From contig PHAF01000131.1 of NCBI GenBank assembly GCA_002841605.1, positions 1 to 5,417 of the forward strand: a stretch of DNA of 5,417 bases, read 5' to 3'. Below the pieces are notes generated by a model that saw only the letters and a program-made list of their open reading frames with translations, searched no databases and was not told the origin of the DNA. This stretch comes from Firmicutes bacterium HGW-Firmicutes-10. GTDB lineage: Bacteria > Bacillota_I > Bacilli_A > Erysipelotrichales > Erysipelotrichaceae. Position numbers and translations under genes: made by a program. Shown here piece after piece: positions 1 to 5,279 of this stretch. Numbering within the stretch: the first letter of the stretch is position 1; every line of letters begins with the position of its first letter.

Positions 1-16
1 CAATAAGTAATGGCAT
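1..16 (-). CDS. Start of a third operon gene, product unknown (partial)
   Basis: An ATG at 16-14 on the minus strand begins a reading frame (M-P-L-L-I) that runs off the left edge of the window. It is supported by context. A strong AGGGAGG ribosome site lies four bases upstream, and the start is only 14 bases past the stop of the HD-domain gene, in the same direction and with no terminator between them. I infer that it is the third cistron of the operon that begins with the DUF5131 gene. Five residues are too few to name a product or to be sure the frame stays open. Confidence 0.5.
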
Positions 17-20
17 ATAA

Positions 21-27
21 CCTCCCT
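21..27 (-). promoter_or_regulatory. Strong ribosome binding site for the partial gene at the left edge
   Basis: The minus strand reads AGGGAGG here, followed by TTAT and then ATG. This near-perfect Shine-Dalgarno match is the main reason to believe a gene starts at position 16. The spacing from GGAGG to the ATG is four bases, slightly short, and the same GGGAGG-N4-ATG layout precedes the HD gene (479-485). Confidence 0.6.
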
Positions 28-30
28 AAA

Positions 31-474
31 TCAATCCGACAATAATTGAATTGACTTTGTATATTTCTCTTTTCTTTCGATGTCTTTCTCACTGATGCTT
101 TTTAGTCGGGATAAATCACTGTTATGGCGCATATCGGCAATTTTAACGACTCTGGCCAACGGATTTTCCTTGATCTTTAATATATAACTCATATAGTCAT
201 CACCTGTTTTAGTCAATAAAATGATGGCCTCAATGACATTGGTTGGAAAATCCTGGTTCATCAGAAATTTTGTCGTCACACCCTGATCTTCCATGGCATC
301 ATGAAGCAGTGCCACCATGATAGCATCTCTACCCTCAACCTGATTCGCAACTTCGATCAAATGATCGATATAGGGTTTCCCGGACTTATCCACTTGTCCC
401 CGGTGAAGATTTACAGCCAGTTCGTATGCTTTTTTAATCCATGGATCCTCAAGATCGAAACGCATTTCTTTCAT
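31..474 (-). CDS. Stand-alone RelA/SpoT-type HD-domain phosphohydrolase
   Basis: This 147-residue cytosolic protein consists only of the HD hydrolase domain seen at the N-terminus of Rel/SpoT enzymes and has no synthetase, TGS or ACT region. The metal and catalytic signature is complete: H38 in KPYIDHL, H58-D59 with E62-D63 in LLHDAMED, and D114 with N118 in VKIADMRHN. In Rel/SpoT and MESH1 enzymes this fold removes the 3'-pyrophosphate from (p)ppGpp using Mn2+. However, the arginine that in Rel enzymes contacts the guanine (RxSGxPY) is D29 here (DKSGKPY), so the real substrate may be another nucleotide. The ATG at 474 overlaps the DUF5131 stop as ATGA and has GGGGAGG four bases upstream. An in-frame ATG three codons later (465) is an alternative start. 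The gene is almost certainly translationally coupled to DUF5131. The fold is secure; the substrate is not known. Confidence 0.88.
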   Translation of the reverse strand: MKEMRFDLEDPWIKKAYELAVNLHRGQVDKSGKPYIDHLIEVANQVEGRDAIMVALLHDAMEDQGVTTKFLMNQDFPTNVIEAIILLTKTGDDYMSYILKIKENPLARVVKIADMRHNSDLSRLKSISEKDIERKEKYTKSIQLLSD

Positions 475-1205
475 AAATCCTCCCCAAAATGTTCCGTACG
501 GATATCGATATCGGCTTTTTTTGCTTGCTTTGACTGATCTTTTCGAGCAATTTTATAATGAATACCGTCTTTTATAAAATTAGTCCCGGTTTGTCTGAAT
601 GAAAATGGGATTTTTGCCTGAATACACTGATGTCGTATATTCATTACCCAATCGTACTCACAGGTCCTCCCATAAGAACCCTGTTCCCCGCCTACCGTAA
701 CAAACTCAACATCTTTCAGATAAGCATGCAGATCGATGGGTCCAATCAACGGCTGACAGACGATACCCTTATGTTTGATGGGGTATTGCATAAGCAACGA
801 AAGCCGTTTGTCTGCCATGGCCTGATTTTCAACAGAAACCCCGATCACGACGTTATCATACCCTTCGTTCCAATCATAAGGAATACAGTCAAAAAATCGG
901 TGAATCCTCTTCGTTAAAAAAAGAAATCTCAAATCTGATCGCTCTTTAATATGCGACCAAGCTTCCTTTCGCCAGTCATCCGCATCCTCAATGAAGAAAT
1001 CTGAATAGAAGCAAGTATAAATCACATCCTTTGATTGTAATTTATACTCACCGCTTTTCTTGCGTTGAACAGGCAAGTCAAAAAACTTCGTTTTAATTAC
1101 TTCTCTGACATTCTTTCCTTCTTTTCCATCATGAGTATGGATGTAACAGTTTTTACATCCTTCACTAACTTTCTGGCATCCTTGCCAAGGGTTCCAGTTA
1201 CCCAC
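471..1205 (-). CDS. DUF5131 family protein (phage Gp37/Gp68-like, three-cysteine motif)
   Basis: This 244-residue soluble protein matches the DUF5131 (Gp37/Gp68) family along its length. The N-terminus WNPWQGCQKVSEGCKNCY carries three cysteines (C10, C17, C20; CX6CX2C) that resemble an iron-sulfur or radical-SAM-type site. Further family blocks are YTCFYSDFF (63-71), FLTKRIHRF (96-104), IGVSVENQ..ADKRL (121-135), QPLIGPIDL (151-159), VTVGGEQG (169-176) and the C-terminal PFSFRQTG (200-207). The biochemical activity is unproven for the family; radical chemistry is an inference from the cysteines. Members occur in phages and in bacterial chromosomes, and in other genomes often next to a 'three-Cys-motif partner' gene; here the partner is an HD hydrolase instead. 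The start is GTG at 1205, with GAGGTG five bases upstream, and an upstream ATG is blocked at once by TGA. It is the first gene of its operon. Confidence 0.87.
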   Translation of the reverse strand: MGNWNPWQGCQKVSEGCKNCYIHTHDGKEGKNVREVIKTKFFDLPVQRKKSGEYKLQSKDVIYTCFYSDFFIEDADDWRKEAWSHIKERSDLRFLFLTKRIHRFFDCIPYDWNEGYDNVVIGVSVENQAMADKRLSLLMQYPIKHKGIVCQPLIGPIDLHAYLKDVEFVTVGGEQGSYGRTCEYDWVMNIRHQCIQAKIPFSFRQTGTNFIKDGIHYKIARKDQSKQAKKADIDIRTEHFGEDL

Positions 1206-1226
1206 AGAATCACCTCAACATCACTT

Positions 1227-1251
1227 GATCAAGAGGTTTCTCTTTTTGATC
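1227..1251 (-). other. Imperfect hairpin in the leader of the DUF5131 operon
   Basis: GATCAAGAG (1227-1235) can pair with CTCTT...GATC (1240-1251) if three bases bulge out. The left arm also contains the perfect 10-bp palindrome CTTGATCAAG (1224-1233). It lies between the predicted promoter and the ribosome site of the DUF5131 gene, so it would form in the mRNA leader about 10 bases upstream of GAGGTG. It could affect mRNA stability or translation, or be chance in AT-rich sequence. Confidence 0.35.
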
Positions 1252-1262
1252 TCTATAAAAGC

Positions 1263-1291
1263 ATTATATAGTTTTTAGACGATAACTACAA
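1263..1291 (-). promoter_or_regulatory. Predicted sigma-70/A promoter for the DUF5131-HD operon
   Basis: The minus strand has a perfect -10 box TATAAT (1268-1263) and, 17 bases upstream, TTGTAG (1291-1286), which matches the first three bases of the -35 consensus. Transcription would start near 1256, giving a leader of about 50 bases. The perfect -10, ideal spacing and AT-rich surroundings support it; the -35 is weak, so an activator or UP element may help. Confidence 0.55.
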
Positions 1292-1367
1292 ATCAAGCGT
1301 GTTGAAAGATTGAAAAGTTGTCAAAATATAAGCAACTCTAATTAAAAAATGGCAGAGATTCATTATT

Positions 1368-1379
1368 TTACATATGTAA
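1368..1379. promoter_or_regulatory. Perfect 12-bp palindrome, possible operator
   Basis: TTACATATGTAA is identical to its reverse complement. It sits in the intergenic region immediately upstream of the candidate -35 of the GNAT gene, with the divergent DUF5131 promoter about 77 bases away. Position and symmetry fit binding by a dimeric regulator, but no regulator gene is nearby and I do not recognise it as a named operator. Confidence 0.35.
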
Positions 1380-1408
1380 TTCTTATTAAGTTAGTGGTAC
1401 GATATACT
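1380..1408 (+). promoter_or_regulatory. Candidate promoter for the GNAT gene
   Basis: A -10-like TATACT (1403-1408) lies 17 bases after TTCTTA (1380-1385). The -10 is one base from consensus; the -35 matches at only three of six positions. It would give a leader of about 20 bases before the AAGGAG (1422-1427) ribosome site. It is weak but is the best candidate upstream of this single gene. Confidence 0.4.
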
Positions 1409-1434
1409 CGAAATTCATAACAAGGAGATTCATT

Positions 1435-2328
1435 ATGACGGTTCAATTCAGAAAATATACCGATCAGGCTGGTATTACTGAAGACTATGCGAAAGTCCGT
1501 GCATTTTTTTCTCGACTTGGCTACAAAGAATACACATATGCCCGTTGGGATTGGATGACTACACATACTTACCTTGACAAATCTGCCGTTGGTCGTATGG
1601 GTTTATGGGAAGAAAATGATGTAGTAGTGGGTATTGCCACAATCGATGGTTGTCTTGGTCAGGCCTTTTGCATGGCATTACCAGATTATGAATATTTGAA
1701 GAGGGACATGTTGATATATTCCCGACAAAACTTAGCCACAAAGGATAAATTTGAAGTTACCATTGATGATCAAGATGAGTATTTTCAAAAAATCGCTGTT
1801 GAACTTGGATTTGTGGCGACGCCCAGCAAGGAATTCGATGCTATTTTTCATATCGATCAAACATCAACTGAGTATACGTTACCGGAAGGTTTTTCGATTG
1901 TTTCCCTACAGGACCGACTGGATTTTTATCAGTACGGTCGCGTATTATGGAAAGGATTTAATCATGAACTTGATGGAGAAGGCGAGTTTGTTTTCAATGA
2001 GGAAAAAAGACAGGCTTTTGAGCAAGAACTGATACGGCCAAACGTTGATTTAAATTTTAAAATCGCCGTTGTTGATCCTAACGGTGATTTCGCTTCCTAT
2101 TGTGGCATGTGGTATGACCCTGAAGCCGGCTTTGCGGTCGTAGAGCCATTGGCCACCGATCCGAAATATCGAAAGATGGGGATAGGCAAAGCTGCGGTAT
2201 TTGAAGGCATACGACGCTGTGAAAAACTTGGAGCAAAAACTGTGTTTGTCGGCTCTTCGCAGCAGTTTTATTACAACATCGGTTTCAGACCTTATGCGAC
2301 CGCAACACAATGGAAAAGTAAGATTTAA
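1435..2328 (+). CDS. Tandem GNAT-family N-acetyltransferase
   Basis: This 297-residue soluble protein has two GNAT-like halves. The C-terminal half (about 152-288) is a complete-looking acetyl-CoA binding domain. Strand beta-4 VVEPLATDP (235-243) leads into RKMGIGKA (246-253), the R/QxxGxG/A loop that holds the pyrophosphate of acetyl-CoA, and SSQQFYYNIGF (274-284) matches the motif B tyrosine and GF turn. The N-terminal half (about 1-135) keeps GNAT-like strands (VVVGIATIDG, 63-72) and an ending ELGF (123-126) but lacks the R/QxxGxG loop, so it is probably degenerate and used for substrate binding or structure. The family transfers an acetyl group to an amine; the substrate cannot be read from sequence. 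The ATG at 1435 has AAGGAG seven bases upstream. It is a single-gene unit, divergent from the DUF5131 operon and ending at a terminator that starts within its stop codon. Confidence 0.88.
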   Translation: MTVQFRKYTDQAGITEDYAKVRAFFSRLGYKEYTYARWDWMTTHTYLDKSAVGRMGLWEENDVVVGIATIDGCLGQAFCMALPDYEYLKRDMLIYSRQNLATKDKFEVTIDDQDEYFQKIAVELGFVATPSKEFDAIFHIDQTSTEYTLPEGFSIVSLQDRLDFYQYGRVLWKGFNHELDGEGEFVFNEEKRQAFEQELIRPNVDLNFKIAVVDPNGDFASYCGMWYDPEAGFAVVEPLATDPKYRKMGIGKAAVFEGIRRCEKLGAKTVFVGSSQQFYYNIGFRPYATATQWKSKI

Positions 2329-2357
2329 AATGACACCCGGTACTGGGTGTCATTTTT
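2327..2357. terminator. Bidirectional rho-independent terminator between GNAT and luxS
   Basis: AAAATGACACCC (2327-2338) and GGGTGTCATTTT (2345-2356) form a perfect 12-bp stem with a six-base loop, followed by T on the plus strand, so the right arm ends in TTTTT (2353-2357). Read on the minus strand the same stem also ends in TTTTAAAT. It begins inside the GNAT stop codon and ends six bases from the luxS stop, so one hairpin serves both convergent genes. Confidence 0.88.
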
Positions 2358-2363
2358 CACTCG

Positions 2364-2840
2364 TTATTCAGGATAAGTCAGGGATGTATCATCGATCATA
2401 TATAAATCATTCAGAAAATTCAAGGCTGCTTCATTTGCCTTTTTCAAATTATGATCCAGGTAATTACCACATTCAATAGCCTCGGTTCCCGGGATTTTTT
2501 GATCATACGTGCTAATAAATGTAAACATGTCCTTCACTAAAACAAACAGCTGTTCGTTTGCCATATCACCACTGACTAACAAATAAAATCCGGTGCGGCA
2601 TCCCATCGGGCCGAAATAAATGATCCTGTCTTTATGTATGGGATGATTACGTAAGAATGTTGCACCAAGATGTTCGATCGTATGCAACTGAGGATTATCG
2701 AGCACAGGCAAAACATTGGGTTTGATCAAACGGATGTCATAGGTTACGACCACTGAGTTACCCACCGGATCCCGCCGGGATTCATACACTCCTGGAACTA
2801 ACGTGTTGTGATTAACAGTAAAACTTTTGATTCTCTCCAT
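2364..2840 (-). CDS. luxS: S-ribosylhomocysteine lyase LuxS (AI-2 synthase)
   Basis: This 158-residue cytosolic metalloenzyme cleaves S-ribosylhomocysteine into homocysteine and 4,5-dihydroxy-2,3-pentanedione, the precursor of autoinducer-2. All key residues are visible. The HxxEH motif HTIEH gives the metal ligands H53 and H57 and the catalytic glutamate E56. C124 in ECGNY is the third metal ligand, and C81 in GPMGCRTG is the catalytic cysteine. Length is typical of full LuxS proteins. The ATG at 2840 follows an AGAGGA ribosome site (about 2847-2853). The gene starts 14 bases after the homocysteine methyltransferase stop, with the ribosome site inside that gap, so it is the second cistron of that operon. 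The nucleosidase that makes its substrate (Pfs/MtnN) is not in the window. Confidence 0.97.
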   Translation of the reverse strand: MERIKSFTVNHNTLVPGVYESRRDPVGNSVVVTYDIRLIKPNVLPVLDNPQLHTIEHLGATFLRNHPIHKDRIIYFGPMGCRTGFYLLVSGDMANEQLFVLVKDMFTFISTYDQKIPGTEAIECGNYLDHNLKKANEAALNFLNDLYMIDDTSLTYPE

Positions 2841-2854
2841 AAGGTTTCCTCTTT

Positions 2855-3697
2855 CTATTGTTTAAATCGTTTTGAACATTGTGAGATCGTTTCACTATCC
2901 GTCCCGCAACATCCACCGATGATTTTCACACCATAATCTATATACTGTTGTGCAACATCGACAAACTCCGAGGCATCGACAAGATAATGAAGGCTGCCGT
3001 CCTCATGTGTACACGGCATCCCGGCATTGGGTTGTACCAGTATCGGGGTTTTGCTTATTGAACAAAGATTTTCGACGATCGGTATCAATTCCTTTGGACC
3101 CCATGAACAGTTGACGCCCAAAGCATCCACTTTCAACTCCTCAAATGCTTCGACCATATCTTCTACGGAAACTCCCATCATTGTTTTTCCGTTTTGATTA
3201 AACGTCATCGTCGCAATCACCGGCAAAGAACTGTTTTCTTTTGCTGCGCGGATCCCGATTTTGATTTCCTCAATGTCCATAAATGTTTCAAACAAGACCG
3301 CATCGACGCTGCTTTTCCCTGCTTCGATGATTTCTTTGAAGTAAGCGTAGCACTGCTCTTCACTCATTTCCCCATAGGGTTCCATCAATACCCCTATTGG
3401 TCCGATATCCAATACGATATAGGCATCCTTTGCGTTAATTCTGGCATTATCTATGGCTGCTTCAACTATTTCCTTTACCGAATAAATACTGTCTTGATAC
3501 TTATACCCATTTACTCCAAAAGTGGCAGTGGTAATGAAATCAGCTCCTGCATCAACATATTCCTTATGAATGCCTCTGATAATTTCCGGATGGGTAATAT
3601 TGAGTTCTTCCATCATCGGACGAAATGGAAATCCAAGCTTTAACATCCGTGTACCCATTGCACCATCAAACAGTTGAACTTTCGAAAAATCAATCAT
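2855..3697 (-). CDS. Homocysteine S-methyltransferase (MetH N-terminal-like domain)
   Basis: This 280-residue cytosolic TIM-barrel enzyme matches the homocysteine-binding module of MetH and betaine-homocysteine methyltransferases. Landmarks are the N-terminal DGAMGTRM (11-18), TTATFGVN (56-63), LFETF (135-139), GVNCSWGP (194-201), VQPNAGMP (221-228) and IGGCCGT (260-266). C197, C263 and C264 are the three zinc ligands that activate the homocysteine thiol. The methyltetrahydrofolate, cobalamin and activation domains of full MetH are absent, so the methyl donor is unknown: S-methylmethionine, a betaine, or a separate corrinoid protein. I chose the ATG at 3697 rather than the longer frame from 3754 because GGAGGG lies upstream at 3713-3708, homology begins here, and the longer N-terminus (MSQWMTSD...) is encoded by the predicted promoter. 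It is the first gene of an operon with luxS, whose homocysteine product it would consume. Confidence 0.9.
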   Translation of the reverse strand: MIDFSKVQLFDGAMGTRMLKLGFPFRPMMEELNITHPEIIRGIHKEYVDAGADFITTATFGVNGYKYQDSIYSVKEIVEAAIDNARINAKDAYIVLDIGPIGVLMEPYGEMSEEQCYAYFKEIIEAGKSSVDAVLFETFMDIEEIKIGIRAAKENSSLPVIATMTFNQNGKTMMGVSVEDMVEAFEELKVDALGVNCSWGPKELIPIVENLCSISKTPILVQPNAGMPCTHEDGSLHYLVDASEFVDVAQQYIDYGVKIIGGCCGTDSETISQCSKRFKQ

Positions 3698-3707
3698 ATG
3701 TATCCAT

Positions 3708-3713
3708 CCCTCC
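3708..3713 (-). promoter_or_regulatory. Ribosome binding site that fixes the methyltransferase start
   Basis: The minus strand reads GGAGGG ten bases before the ATG at 3697. No comparable site precedes the upstream in-frame ATG at 3754, which supports the shorter 280-residue protein. Confidence 0.7.
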
Positions 3714-3725
3714 GCTTTTCTTATT

Positions 3726-3754
3726 AGTATATCACTTGTCATCCACTGGCTCAA
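3726..3754 (-). promoter_or_regulatory. Extended -10 promoter of the methyltransferase-luxS operon
   Basis: On the minus strand TTGAGC (3754-3749) is followed after exactly 17 bases by TATACT (3731-3726), preceded by TG one base away (TGATATACT, an extended -10). Transcription would start near 3719, leaving a leader of only about 20 bases. There is therefore no room for a SAM riboswitch or T-box. The promoter begins ten bases after the end of the MATE-gene terminator. Confidence 0.7.
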
Positions 3755-3763
3755 TGTATCTAT

Positions 3764-3786
3764 AAAAAAAGCACGTTTCCGTGCTT
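3764..3786 (-). terminator. Rho-independent terminator of the MATE gene
   Basis: On the minus strand AAGCACG and CGTGCTT pair perfectly around a GAAA tetraloop and are followed by seven T residues (3770-3764). It overlaps the last two bases of the TAA stop. The stem plus a clean U-tract is a textbook intrinsic terminator, isolating the MATE gene from the methyltransferase-luxS operon downstream. Confidence 0.9.
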
Positions 3787-5164
3787 AGGTTGATTCTATT
3801 GACAGCGTTGCTGATGACATGGTTTTTTCAAGTTTCTTGAGTTCTGCCTTTGTATAGATCAATGTAATACCTACGGCCGTCCAGTTAATGATGACAATCC
3901 CCCACCAGACACCCAAGATTCCCATATTCAACGTCGTTCCCAAGAAGTAAAACAGAACAAATGGCAAGAACTGGCGAAACATACCGATCCACAATGCAAA
4001 GTTTGGTTTTTTGATACCTTGCAATACGGAGATGTTCATATTGAGAAATACATAGGTCAAAAATGCCAATACTTCAATTCTCAAATACGTTGTTCCTGCT
4101 TCGATGACTATCGGATCGCCGTTAAATATTTGAACAAGGTAAGGGGATGTGAAAAATATGATCACCATACCAACAAGCATAATAAATGCACCAACCTTTG
4201 TGACTAGTGATCGAGCCTGAATGATCCTTTCAAAGTTGCCGGCACCGAAATTCTGCCCCACAATGCTTAGTACTGCCACATTTAACCCAAGTGTTGGCAG
4301 TAATACAAGTTGTTCGATCCGGACAGCAGCTCCATACGCCGCAATTGTTTGTGATCCACCATACAATAAGACAAAATAATTAATGATAAAAACACCTAAA
4401 GCAATCGTTGCTGTATTAAGAGATGCCGGTATGACTTGTTTAAGCAGTGCTCGGATGGTCGATAATGAGCCAAACGATTTCTTAAACATATCGATATCAA
4501 ACAATTCTGATTTCATCCAGCGATTTGCCAAATATACTGTACCGAACAACTGTACGATGACCGTAGCAAGAGCAACCCCCACTGTGCCTAAAGCAGGCAA
4601 TCCAAACCATCCGAAAATCAACAGCGGATCAAGAATCAGATTCATGAAAAAGCCGATAATCAGATAATTTCGATAAGGCTTGGTATTTCCTTGTGAAGCC
4701 AATAATCCGTTAAGAGTGAAGTTTAGAAGGAAAAACAAAGACCCAAAAAAGATGGTCTGTGTGTAAGCGACCCCTAATCTTAGACTTTCACCATAAGCAC
4801 CTGTAAGTTTGAAGAGCGGTTCAATCGCAAACGGCGCAAAAAACACTAAGGCAATTCCGATTGTCAGTGACATCAACAGAGAATTACGAGCAAGTTGATG
4901 GTATTCTTGTGTATCTTTCTTACCGATGGCAATGGCTGATAATGTTGATGCCCCATTCCCAATCCCTGCGCCTATCGCAATGATTAAAAAGAATATTGGA
5001 AAAGACAAAGACAGTCCGGCTAAAGCATCCGTGCTTAACTGTCCGGCATAAATACTATCTACGACATTAAACATCGTATTAAAGAAAAAGCCTACGGAAG
5101 ATGGAATCGCAATGGCTTTAACATGCGACAAAATACTTCCTTCGGTCAAATCGTATTTTTTCAC
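3785..5164 (-). CDS. MATE-family multidrug/toxin efflux transporter
   Basis: This 459-residue inner-membrane protein has the size, hydrophobicity and two-lobe repeat of MATE exporters, with about 12 membrane segments. They start near residue 16 and run to about 437, followed by a short polar tail (KAELKKLEK...). Family signatures include NVVDSIYAG in the first segment region (33-41, with the conserved acidic D36), IGNGASTL (68-75), QGNTKPYRNY after the fourth segment (158-167), LDPLLIFG (178-185), and VGQNFGAGN in the second half (302-310). MATE proteins expel cationic drugs or metabolites using a Na+ or H+ gradient; neither the substrate nor the coupling ion can be read here. The start is GTG at 5164 with AAGGAG six bases upstream (5176-5171). 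It is transcribed alone, between its own promoter and the terminator at 3764-3786. No regulator gene of MarR or TetR type is adjacent within the window. Confidence 0.93.
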   Translation of the reverse strand: MKKYDLTEGSILSHVKAIAIPSSVGFFFNTMFNVVDSIYAGQLSTDALAGLSLSFPIFFLIIAIGAGIGNGASTLSAIAIGKKDTQEYHQLARNSLLMSLTIGIALVFFAPFAIEPLFKLTGAYGESLRLGVAYTQTIFFGSLFFLLNFTLNGLLASQGNTKPYRNYLIIGFFMNLILDPLLIFGWFGLPALGTVGVALATVIVQLFGTVYLANRWMKSELFDIDMFKKSFGSLSTIRALLKQVIPASLNTATIALGVFIINYFVLLYGGSQTIAAYGAAVRIEQLVLLPTLGLNVAVLSIVGQNFGAGNFERIIQARSLVTKVGAFIMLVGMVIIFFTSPYLVQIFNGDPIVIEAGTTYLRIEVLAFLTYVFLNMNISVLQGIKKPNFALWIGMFRQFLPFVLFYFLGTTLNMGILGVWWGIVIINWTAVGITLIYTKAELKKLEKTMSSATLSIEST

Positions 5165-5190
5165 GTTACACTCCTTGTGTTGGTAACTTG

Positions 5191-5219
5191 ATTATAACTA
5201 TTTTGGCATTTTGGATAAA
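5191..5219 (-). promoter_or_regulatory. Predicted promoter of the MATE gene
   Basis: The minus strand has a perfect -10 box TATAAT (5196-5191) with a weak TTTATC (5219-5214) 17 bases upstream. The spacer contains the short tandem repeat ATTTTGG (5200-5206 and 5208-5214 on the plus strand). The weak -35 abuts the hairpin at 5219-5247. The leader would be about 20 bases. Confidence 0.55.
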
Positions 5220-5247
5220 GTAAAATACCCACAGGGGGTATTTTACT
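5219..5247 (-). terminator. Hairpin after glpK, probable rho-independent terminator
   Basis: AGTAAAATACCC (5219-5230) and GGGTATTTTACT (5236-5247) form a perfect 12-bp stem with a five-base loop, 32 bases past the glpK stop. On the minus strand the stem ends in TATTTTACTTTAT, a U-rich but interrupted tail, so termination is likely but perhaps partial. Because it touches the -35 of the MATE promoter, an additional operator role is possible. Confidence 0.65.
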
Positions 5248-5255
5248 AAAGAAGT

Positions 5256-5270
5256 CAGGATTTAATCCTG
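5256..5270. repeat. Small inverted repeat between glpK and its terminator
   Basis: CAGGATT (5256-5262) and AATCCTG (5264-5270) are reverse complements around a single T. As RNA this could form a six-base stem with a three-base loop, ten bases downstream of the glpK stop and just before the larger hairpin. It could assist mRNA 3'-end stability or be a protein-binding palindrome. Its function is unknown. Confidence 0.4.
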
Positions 5271-5279
5271 TCTAATAAA

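Larger units (their letters stand above)
1355..1436 (+). repeat. 12-base direct repeat GAGATTCATTAT, second copy at the GNAT start
   Basis: GAGATTCATTAT occurs at 1355-1366 and again, identically, at 1425-1436. The second copy spans the end of the ribosome site and the first two bases of the GNAT start codon. The copies are offset by exactly 70 bases and flank the predicted promoter. This may be a trace of a local duplication or simply chance. Confidence 0.4.

Noticed and set aside
630..917. 95-codon plus-strand open frame
   Set aside because: It is antisense to DUF5131, whose family motifs run across the same bases; no ribosome site.
471..1205. Prophage remnant, because DUF5131 is also named after phage proteins
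   Set aside because: No integrase, structural phage gene or attachment repeat is in the window, and the neighbours are housekeeping genes. Chromosomal DUF5131 genes are common in Bacillota.
1065..1271. 68-codon plus-strand open frame reaching into the intergenic region
   Set aside because: Most of it overlaps the start of DUF5131 and its leader and promoter; no ribosome site or similarity seen.
2050..2310. 86-codon minus-strand open frame inside the GNAT gene
   Set aside because: It is antisense to the acetyl-CoA binding motifs of a well-supported gene, so a shadow.
3194..3643. 149-codon plus-strand open frame
   Set aside because: It lies wholly antisense to the homocysteine methyltransferase, has no ribosome site or recognisable motif, and its composition follows from the opposite gene.
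3698..3784. SAM riboswitch or T-box ahead of the methionine-related operon
   Set aside because: The space between the MATE terminator and the start codon is under 70 bases and mostly promoter; no conserved riboswitch core is present.
4383..4667. 94-codon plus-strand open frame
   Set aside because: It is antisense to MATE membrane segments and has no supporting signals.
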